From Aspergillus flavus (lineage: Eukaryota > Ascomycota > Eurotiomycetes > Eurotiales > Aspergillaceae), in contig NC_092409.1 of assembly GCF_009017415.1 (NCBI RefSeq), forward strand, positions 620,001-684,000: a stretch of 64,000 nt of DNA. The letters are read 5' to 3'. The notes beneath the pieces are model-generated. The model saw only the letters and a list, made by a program, of their open reading frames with translations. It was not told where the DNA came from and ran no database searches. The translations under genes were made by a program, and so were the position numbers. Shown here piece after piece: positions 56,455 to 64,000 of this stretch (position 1 is its first letter; each line of letters starts with the position of its first letter).

Positions 56455-58075
56455 TTAACTCAAACCTATGAGAACCCTATTCTCGTTCTCAAGCGTCATG
56501 CTAATCCTCTCCGTCCATTCTCGTGTATCATAATTAGAGACCGTTGAAAATGTCTGAAATATTCGAGCCACAATGTACGTGAGCACAATCATGGCATAAT
56601 GCTCTGCATCGGTGTCAATAAGCGACCCAATACTGGGAAAGAACTCTTACGACCAGGACAGGCTCGAGGCCCCTTGTTAAACGGGATAAAACCAATCATG
56701 TCACCACTTAGATGTTCCCACCGTTCCGGATAGAATTCGTCTGGATTCTCGCCAAAGTCTTTCCCGAGGCGATGCCTAGCCCAGGTGGAAAAGACCACGA
56801 TTTCACCCTTCCGAATAAGAACTGGGGAGTTGCCGTTAGTCCCACCACCGGTTGGCAGCGTGGAATTCTTATTGGCTACCCTGGCGTTGAAAACAACTGC
56901 AGGGAAGAGTCTCATCGCTTCACGAGGTGTTATGTTAGCTTATGCTAACGGAAAATATTACCGCAATGTTTCTCACCTTCCTGGAGTACCCAACGGACGT
57001 AGTGTAGAGATCCGAGTTGGCCCCACGTCGGAGGTTCCAACCCAACAGTGTCAAGAATGCTTGCTGTTAGCTTCTTTACAACTCGCTCATCCTGAGAAAG
57101 GCAGAAGAAAAGACCCGAGAGGGTGGTGCTCATGCTGTCATTTGCGAGCAGGATACTCAGCGCCTGGTCTGCCAACAGAGACACCTCTTCCTCCGCGTTG
57201 GTGGGCTGAGCTCCTTCGGCTTTCTCGCTCATGCTACTGCATCCTGTGAGTTGCCGAGATACATGAGCTATCACATATCTCCGTGCCCTCTTACAGCAAT
57301 GCAGAAACCGTCGCTTAGGGTAAAGATAACGCAGCGGGCCACGAAAACCATCCTGCACAATCTTCTCCTTGACAAAAAGCAGATCCTCTAGAAACTGCTT
57401 CTTTTCTCTGGATTGACAAAAGCTAAGTGCATCAACCGACTCCCCTAGCGAGAATAAGGTCTGCATATCCAAAGCCAGAGCAAAAGCACAAGCTTGAACG
57501 TCGAACGCCTGCCCATTGGGCGGGACATGTTGAAGAAAAGCCTGAAAATGACGCTCGCATTGGTTCAAATCAACAATCTTGCGGAGGTTTGAAAGCCGAC
57601 TGCGCAACTGGTCTCGGCTTTTCTTCCATCCTGGACCGTCGAGGGTGAAAATGCCATCTGGAGTGATAGGTTGAAATAAGGGCTTTCGTAGGGGGGAACT
57701 GTCGAAATCGGCAAATGCGGTAGATAAGAGATGTTTGATGTTTTCTGCACTGCAGGTAAATATGAGCCGATAACCGAGGACATTGGAAGCATAAGTCTCT
57801 CCGTATCTCTTGAACAGGGCATTGGTGTAGGGAAGGGAGGTTCGACGCCTGAAATGAAACCCTAATTTAATAGCCTTGGCGATACCGAGAAAGTCGTATC
57901 GAAGGCAACCGCCTTCATTGTGAAGCCTTTCGCAGCCATGGAGTCGTTCCAGCTCTCGCTGCTTTAAATTCCAGAGCAATCTTCGCACTAATAGGCTCAA
58001 AATAATGCCAACAAGAATCACTGTGAGGGGATGAGCGAGAAAAGCTTGTCGCGGGGTTTCAATTGGTTGAACCAT
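56455..58075 (-). CDS. Cytochrome P450, CYP52-like
   Basis: ER-anchored monooxygenase of about 500 residues in three exons. The N-terminus has a membrane anchor (HPLTVILVGIILSLLVRRLL). FQPITPDGIFTLDGPGWKKS is typical of the CYP52/alkane-hydroxylase side of the family. The I-helix reads LLANDSMSTT; ExxR (EAMRLFP) is formed across an intron at about 56940; the PERW segment is FYPERWEHL; the heme loop is FIPFNKGPRACPGR. A last intron follows the heme loop and the final exon ends at 56455. All P450 essentials are intact. Relatives hydroxylate terminal carbons of long chains; beside a hopene-type cyclase, oxidation of the triterpene is the likely role. It diverges from the cyclase gene (512-bp gap). 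Confidence 0.92.
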
Positions 58076-58587
58076 TTTGCCCCGAGGTGATATGCTGGGT
58101 ATTCTATCGCTGTTAAGACACTGTGCCCTAGTGATTTACGCACATCGGAACTCAGTTGATCAAGGAAGTCCTTGTTGTGATCCTCTGCGAACCCTGTGGG
58201 TCTTGCAGGAAGATCTCTACCTCGGGGAAAAAGAGATGTATCCATGGATATACGCAAGGGGTATATTGCGGTCTGCAACTGCATCACATTTTCGTACTTT
58301 TTCTTTTAGTGCAAAAAAAAAAAAAATTAAAAAATAAAAAACGGAGCTTTGCCAAGTCAGTGGCAGGAAACGCGGAAAGATTTGTGCAGCGATAAGTCTG
58401 TCCTACGAGAAAAGATAACTGCAGAAGCAAACCAAGTTCAATAGGTTGCTCTTTGAATATGTCTGAAATGAAAATCCATACCTGACATATATTGACAAAG
58501 CTTTCGTTGTGACTTTCACAGATCTCTGTCCAGAAGTTGAATGACAGGCTTCCAAAAGTCATTCAACACTCAACACCATTAGACAAG
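58076..58587. promoter_or_regulatory. Bidirectional promoter of P450 and cyclase
   Basis: A 512-bp gap between divergent cluster genes. It contains an A-rich stretch (about 58313-58341, A13 then TTAAAAAATAAAAAA), which may exclude nucleosomes. No operator was identified. Confidence 0.55.
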
Positions 58588-60609
58588 ATGACGACCGGAC
58601 ATCGACAATTCGACGATGGCCTGTCTGAGAGAGAGCGGTTAATTCACGAAGCAGGGCTAACTCTACAACGTTCTATGGACTATGCTTATAATGTGGTACG
58701 GTCTGATGGGCATTGGTGTGGGGAGATGAGCTCAAATGTCACCATCACAGCCGAATATATCTTTCTCCGACAGGCTCTGGGACTGGACCTGAAAACTGAT
58801 GGTGCGGCCTATTGTCGCCACATACTCTCCCAGCAAAATAGTGACGGCTCCTGGGGTCTAGCACCTGAGTATCCAGGTGATGTCTCGACAACCACAGAAG
58901 CATATCTCGCGCTGAAAATGTTAGGGCTGAGTACAGATGCCCCAGCCATGCAACAAGCCAAAGCATTCGTTCTCAATGCGGGTGGTGTTGCCAAGGTTCG
59001 CGTCTTCACTCGCATTTTCCTGGCAACCTTTGGCTTGTTTCCATGGAAGGCCGTACCCCAGCTCCCTGTAGAGCTGATTCTGCTGCCTTCTGCATGTCCA
59101 ATCAACATCTACAAGTTCGCTTCTTGGGCCCGTGGAACCATTGCCCCTCTTTTGATAATCTGTCATCATCAACCGGTCTACGCGCTCCCTAACGGAGTAT
59201 TTGCGGAGAACGAATATCTAGACGAGTTATGGCAAGATCCCACTAACAAAAGCGAGCCCTACAGTCCATCCATCTGGGAGCTGCTGTCCCAGGGCGACAT
59301 CACTGGATTGACATTCAGTCTGCTGGACAAACTGCTATATCAACTGAATGGTCTTCGCTCAATCCCTCTACTCAGGTCATACGCACTGAAACAATGCATG
59401 AAATGGATCCTGGAGCGCCAAGAACCGACCGGCGACTGGGCCGGAATCTTCCCCCCCATGCATGCAAGTGTGTATGCCTTCGTGCTGGAGGGGTACAAAC
59501 TGGAAGACCCCCCTGTGAGACTTGGCATTGAAGCACTCGAGAACTTTGCATGGGAAGATGCAAAAGGCAAAAGGGTTCAACCTTGCGTTTCGCCCGTATG
59601 GGATACGACCCTGATGTCCATTGCGCTCTCCGACGCCGCGACCCCAAATCACCAGATTGTCGATCGCGCTATTCAATGGATCCGAGACCGCCAGTTACTC
59701 GAACCCCGCGGTGATTGGCGTGTATACCGACCTCGACTTGCGCCCGGGGGGTTCAGCTTCGAGTACACGAACAGCCACTATCCCGATATAGACGACTCGG
59801 CAGCGATCATCCTTGCGCAAGTGAAGCATGACCCTATATCGGCCAATTCTAGCTCCGTGATCGCAGCAGCTACGTGGATCTTGGGCATGCAGAACCCGGA
59901 CGGAGGGTGGGCTGCCTTTGATGTGGAGAATGACAAGTTATTCCTCAACAAGATCCCGTTCAGTGACATGGATAGTCTATGTGATACGTCTTGCGCTGAC
60001 ATCACCGGGCGCATCCTGGAAGCTTTCGGACTGCTGATTCGCCGAGTCCCTGATAAGGACTCCAGCCAATTATTCCAACTTCTCCCTGCAATACGTGCAG
60101 CGTGCAGGCGAGGTATCCGATACCTTGCCTCGACACAGGAAGCCAACGGAGCCTGGTTCGGGCGATGGGGGTGCAACTACATCTATGGGACTAGTCATGC
60201 ACTGTGTGGTCTGGCGTACTTTTTGCAAGAAGATCAACAGGTGCCCGCCATGGTCCAGCCGGCGTTGCAATGGCTGAAATCGCAGCAAAATGATGACGGC
60301 GGATGGGGTGAGTCCTTGCTGTCATACCAGAGTCCGGAGAGAAAGGAGCAAAGATCGACCGCGTCACAAACTGCATGGGCGCTCATGGGATTACTGGCTC
60401 ATCTTCCCCACACCGACATCGTTATTGAACGCGGCATACGGTGGCTGGTTTCCTCTCAAAGACCGGTGGAAACCCTTGGGTCTACATGGCCTGAACCAGT
60501 ATACACGGGCACGGGATTCCCAAATCATTTTTATTTGGGCTACGACTACTATCGCCACTACTTTCCAATGATGGCACTCGGGCGGTATTTACGCGGGGTT
60601 CAAGGCTAG
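58588..60609 (+). CDS. Squalene-hopene cyclase-type triterpene cyclase
   Basis: Class II (protonation) cyclase of 673 residues without introns. The catalytic acid motif DIDDSA (DxDD) is present at about 59787-59805. QW repeats are well kept: QNSDGSWGL, QEPTGDWAGIF, QNPDGGWAAFD, QEANGAWFGRW and QNDDGGWGES, plus GTSHALCGL near the C-terminus. This layout is that of bacterial squalene-hopene cyclases rather than fungal lanosterol synthases (which use a VSDCTAE acid motif). It should therefore cyclise squalene, without an epoxide, to a hopane-type or related pentacycle at a membrane surface. The start is the ATG before TTGHRQFDDG. The lack of introns beside intron-rich neighbours agrees with an origin by transfer from bacteria, as known for other Aspergillus cyclases of this type. 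Confidence 0.95.
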   Translation: MTTGHRQFDDGLSERERLIHEAGLTLQRSMDYAYNVVRSDGHWCGEMSSNVTITAEYIFLRQALGLDLKTDGAAYCRHILSQQNSDGSWGLAPEYPGDVSTTTEAYLALKMLGLSTDAPAMQQAKAFVLNAGGVAKVRVFTRIFLATFGLFPWKAVPQLPVELILLPSACPINIYKFASWARGTIAPLLIICHHQPVYALPNGVFAENEYLDELWQDPTNKSEPYSPSIWELLSQGDITGLTFSLLDKLLYQLNGLRSIPLLRSYALKQCMKWILERQEPTGDWAGIFPPMHASVYAFVLEGYKLEDPPVRLGIEALENFAWEDAKGKRVQPCVSPVWDTTLMSIALSDAATPNHQIVDRAIQWIRDRQLLEPRGDWRVYRPRLAPGGFSFEYTNSHYPDIDDSAAIILAQVKHDPISANSSSVIAAATWILGMQNPDGGWAAFDVENDKLFLNKIPFSDMDSLCDTSCADITGRILEAFGLLIRRVPDKDSSQLFQLLPAIRAACRRGIRYLASTQEANGAWFGRWGCNYIYGTSHALCGLAYFLQEDQQVPAMVQPALQWLKSQQNDDGGWGESLLSYQSPERKEQRSTASQTAWALMGLLAHLPHTDIVIERGIRWLVSSQRPVETLGSTWPEPVYTGTGFPNHFYLGYDYYRHYFPMMALGRYLRGVQG

Positions 60610-60941
60610 ATAGAGCTGGAGATGGCCGTGTGAGACATACCAAGTAGCAAACATGCATATATGAGGTATTACTTTTGTCGTAAAAAGCAATTACTGGAAT
60701 GCATGTCCCACCTTCTTGGATACCGCTCTTTCATACCTTACGGTATATGGATTGATGTACTCTCACTGTAGAAGTAAGGGGCGCCCCTAGTAATGGCCCA
60801 CAACATGCCTGTCTCTTTGAAGAGAGACACCAACTACGTGACGATTACTCAGACAGCCAGAGTTACAACAGGCGGTATTTGAAGAATACTCACCCCTCCC
60901 TAGAGAATACTAGTAATCAGTCCCCTACGCAGGTTGCAGCA
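60610..60941. other. Intergenic, cyclase to acyltransferase
   Basis: The gap between tandem cluster genes; it probably holds the acyltransferase promoter. An in-frame ATG at 60879 could add 21 residues to the next protein. Confidence 0.5.
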
Positions 60942-62633
60942 ATGGGTCTCCTCTCTACCTTTGGCCGCCCACGGCCAGTTACTGTACCCACCGACCGAGT
61001 CGTCCCTCTACGATACTGGGATGATTTACATTACCTACGCAGTCTTTGCCATGACTTTACCTTCCGCTTTGACGACGTCCTTGATGCGTCGAAACTCGAG
61101 GCAGCACTGGACAGGCTGATGGAGATCGGTGACTGGGGCCAACTGGGGGCTCGCCTGCGACTGAATGTATGGACCTTCGTGAATCAAAAGCTACCCACAA
61201 TACTAATGTAACAACATATTATATAGGATAATGGAAAGCTCGAATATCACATACCCGCCGAGTATGACAAGAGCACCCGTCCCGCTTTTGGCTTTACCAC
61301 CGCCGAGTATGGCATCAGTATCAATGAACACCCGTTAGGCGCACGTCTGCCAACAACAGGCCAGGACCAATCTGTTTTGTCGCCATCTTGCGCTGAGTTT
61401 GCCCCATTGGTCCGCCATGAAGATAGTCCCCGAGAGTTGGCCGACTGGATCTATTCCGATCGCCCGCAACTGCATGTCCATGTTGCTGTCTTCGAAGATG
61501 CAACTCTTTTGACGGTCAGCTACCTTCACACCTTGTTCGACGCCGTCGCGCGGACCAATTTCTTCAAGGCATGGATTGCTGTTCTTGAAGGCCGGGAAGA
61601 AGAGGTGCCACCTTTTGTGCCTTTTGACCAGGACCCCTTATGCCAATTGGGCAAGGAAGTCGCTCGGGAGAACTACACCCACTTTGGGCGACTCGTTGCC
61701 GGGTTGAGTCTCGTGCTCTTCGGACTCAGGTATCTATTCGAACTCCTCTGGTTCCGAAAGGAAGAGGAACACCCTATCCGGGTTCCGGGACACTGCGTGG
61801 AACGGATGAGGGAAACCGCCCAACAGGAACTGGCCGCTGCCACTCCGGAGGGAGCGGAAGTGCCTTTTCTGAGTGAGCCTGATGTCGTCTCTGCGTGGTG
61901 GGTGAAGACAATGGTTACAGCCCTGAACCCTGCGCCGAGCCGAACCGTCATGGTGATGAGTCCCTTCAACGTATGGGGTCTGTTTAAGGAATCTTTCCCT
62001 GCCGGCGCTAAGGGTTTCATTGGCAATGCATTCTTCAATTCCTACACAGTGCACAAGGCGGGTGAAGTCCTTGAGGATAACAACTTGGCCCACTTGGCGT
62101 GCAAGAACCGGCAGGCACTCGTGGAACACAGAACCAAGGAGCAGGTCCAAGCGATGACTGCCATTCAGCGACAATCATTCATGCAATTCCCACCCCTCGT
62201 TGGCGATTCAAACCTTCTCTTCATGACACACACCAACCAACACAAAGCCAGGTACTTCGAGACTGACTTCTCAGCTGCTGTTGTTGCGACCGGTGTGCCT
62301 CTCACCGAGAGACCTCATGCTCTGGGTAGACCGTCTTATATTAACGACATTGAACATTGTCGCTTGTACCCGACTCGCAATGTTTGTAGGGTGATCGGCA
62401 AGGATGCTGCTGGTGACTGGTGGCTTTTGTTTAAGACTCGCTCTGAGGCATGGCCTTCGATTCACAGGCAGTTGGCGACTTTGCTCGGCATCGACCCAGC
62501 GGAGGCAAGGGACGTCCCTAATGCAGTGGACCAGGTAGCCATTACCCACAACGGAAGCTCGCCGGCAAAGATGTACTCCGAGGCTAGGGGAATGCTTCTG
62601 CAAATCCGTCTTCTCTGGAGGCTCTTAGTATAA
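60942..62633 (+). CDS. HxxxD-type acyltransferase
   Basis: Cytosolic acyl-CoA-dependent transferase of the BAHD/trichothecene acetyltransferase-like family, about 540 residues in two exons (intron about 61170-61230, donor GTATGG, acceptor ATATAG). The catalytic motif is YLHTLFDAV, with histidine and aspartate in the HxxxD spacing. The plant-type DFGWG motif is replaced, as often in fungi. MSPFNVWGLFKESFP and a C-terminal GRPSYINDIEHCRLYPTRN are visible. No membrane anchor is obvious, although one hydrophobic stretch (LVAGLSLVLFGLRYLFELL) may bind membranes. Following the cyclase and P450, it would esterify a triterpene hydroxyl. The start at 60942 (MGLLSTFGRP) resembles family N-termini; 60879 is an alternative. 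Confidence 0.87.
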
Positions 62634-63079
62634 GTAGCCTGTCCTTTTTACCTTATATTTCTTGGCCCTTTTAAATTGAACAATCTGGGCAGCGAACCCC
62701 CCGAGAAAGCCTTTTGGGTCTTACATTGGTATTCACTGAAAATGGATGTTGTATTCTTGTAGCCACTGTGGGGATGTCAGTAGATGCTGTTGAATATCAG
62801 GGTTTCGGGTTAGCTAATAGAATTTGTGGCGTTATGATCCATCATATTAGTCTTTTGTAGAGACACATAGCCAGATTAAGTAGTATGATTCCAAATTTGT
62901 CCAAAAGGTGTGATCTATCGATCGACTAACGTGTAAGCCCTCCCAAATACCTGGCATCAGGACAGGAACTGGGAATGTTATGACCCACGTGACCATGGCA
63001 TGTCCGTCTTTGCAAACCATTCATTCCACACAATGGATAGTTTGACAACGCGCTTTGATGCGCTTCAAACAGACACGGG
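62634..63079. other. Intergenic, acyltransferase to ABC transporter
   Basis: The promoter region of the transporter. Nothing else was recognised. Confidence 0.5.
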
Positions 63080-64000
63080 ATGTCCGACGAGGAAATCCTG
63101 CTGGGTGAAATCCCGCCCATTGCCAGTACACCTTGCGCAGCCGATATCATTGAGTGTCAGATTCGCACGGAGCCCAGCACTGCGAACCTTTTCTCAGTCT
63201 ACCGATATGCAAACGCGCCATGGCTCTGCGTATTCCTGATATCAGTAATCTGTTCAGTGGTCGCCGGGGCTGCGATGCCTTTGGTAACGATTGTTTTCGG
63301 GGCACTGGCACGCGAATTCATCAATGGAGAGGAAAATACGCCGGATGATGTTCGAGACAGGGTTAAGCATCTCACGCTGCTACTGCTGTATATCGGTATG
63401 GACTTTGTAACCAATTCGATGGTCATGTCATCTGACCCATTGCAGCCATTGGGTCATTCATCGCCACCATGGTCAGCACATTGGGGCTCAATGTAGTTGG
63501 CGAACATATTACACGTCGACTCCAACGGAGATATCTATGCTCCGTGCTGCAGCAGAACATGGCGTACTTTGACGTAGTCGGCACAGGGGAGCTCACGTCA
63601 CGAATAGACAAGGACATGAAATTGATCCAAACAGGTATTTCCCAGAAACTGGGCAACATCATCTCCGGGGTATCCGGTTTTATTGTTGCCATCATATGCG
63701 CATTTATCCAAAACCCACGATTCGCATCGATCATGATATCGCAGCCTGTTGCCATGATCCTTCTGGTGGGATTAATGGGATTCTGGCTAAGCGTTACGCA
63801 GCAAAGGGGCTTGCCCCATTCTGTAAAACTCGAGAATTTAGCCCAGGAAGTTCTGAATGCAATGAGGAGTGTTATTGCTTACCGAAGTCAAGAGAGATAT
63901 GCGAGGAAGTATCACGATACGTTGCTGCAGCCGGCTGCCTTAGACTTTCGGGAGAGGTTGATCTTCGGAGTGATCGTTGCAGGCTCCTTTACGATCTTGC
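63080..64000 (+). CDS. ABC transporter, ABC-B (MDR-like), 3' end outside window
   Basis: The start of a multidrug-type ABC exporter. The hydrophilic N-terminus (MSDEEILLGEIPP) leads to the first transmembrane domain: CVFLISVICSVVAGAAMPLV, an intron at about 63396-63444, then GSFIATMVSTLGL. The intracellular coupling segment follows (RRLQRRYLCSVLQQNMAYFD, TGELTSRIDKDMKLIQTGIS), matching the ABC-B TMD1. The window ends after the sixth helix begins, before the first ATP-binding domain, so the Walker motifs cannot be checked. It is in tandem with the acyltransferase and probably exports the triterpenoid product or gives self-protection. Confidence 0.9.

Noticed and set aside
56589..56948. P450 appearing to lack its ExxR helix and C-terminus
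   Set aside because: Introns at about 56940 and 56645 restore EAMRLFP and a final exon ending at 56455.
1..64000. CRISPR arrays, bacterial operons or prophage
   Set aside because: No regularly spaced repeats were found, and the gene structure is clearly fungal nuclear.

Overview
This window is nuclear DNA from a filamentous ascomycete, most likely Aspergillus or a close relative in the Eurotiales. The genes are split by short (about 40-80 nt) GT-AG introns with CTAAC/CTAAT-like branch sites, Zn2Cys6 regulators are abundant, 5S rRNA genes are dispersed, and there are highly reducing polyketide and triterpene biosynthesis genes. Decayed genes sit between intact accessory genes, which resembles a subtelomeric or genomic-island region. 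Species cannot be read from the sequence alone.

Layout. 1-4.9 kb: the 3' part of a short-chain dehydrogenase, a Zn2Cys6 regulator with many introns, and a small cupin enzyme. 4.9-6.9 kb: gene-poor and AT-rich, with a truncated 5S rRNA copy. 6.9-12.5 kb: a secreted AttH/CrtC-type lipocalin-like enzyme (kievitone hydratase-like), relics of a Sde182-type protein and a sugar transporter, and a secreted FAD oxidoreductase with two in-frame stops. 13.3-17.6 kb: a Zn2Cys6 regulator divergent from a DHA14-type MFS exporter, with perfect CCG/CGG dyads in the shared promoter. 18-20.7 kb: another Zn2Cys6 regulator and a DJ-1/PfpI protein. 21.5-31.4 kb: a complete highly reducing PKS (KS-AT-DH-MT-ER-KR-ACP), divergent from an FSH1/LovG-type hydrolase that probably releases its product.

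31.6-36.5 kb: a tRNA-Leu(AAG) gene split by a GT-AG, intron-like insertion at a non-canonical position, a small secreted protein with a dibasic site, and a decayed copper-fist regulator. 36.5-40.2 kb: a P2-type (Na,K-ATPase-like) cation pump, followed by a 5S gene. 41.2-48.8 kb: a probable sugar-use group of an activator-like protein without a zinc cluster, a sugar permease, a Zn2Cys6 regulator and a ribokinase. 50.4-54.4 kb: a six-cysteine secreted protein, a second full 5S gene and a small beta-trefoil-like protein. 55.2-64 kb: a Tsc13-like enoyl reductase, then a probable triterpenoid cluster of a CYP52-like P450, an intronless squalene-hopene cyclase, an HxxxD acyltransferase and an ABC-B exporter cut by the window end.

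Two biosynthetic systems stand out. In the PKS pair, a reduced, C-methylated chain would be built and then cut off by the neighbouring hydrolase; regulators and an exporter lie 2-8 kb away. In the cyclase cluster, a bacterial-type cyclase would make a hopane-type skeleton that is hydroxylated, acylated and exported. Products are inferred, not seen. The most unusual single item is the interrupted tRNA-Leu gene.
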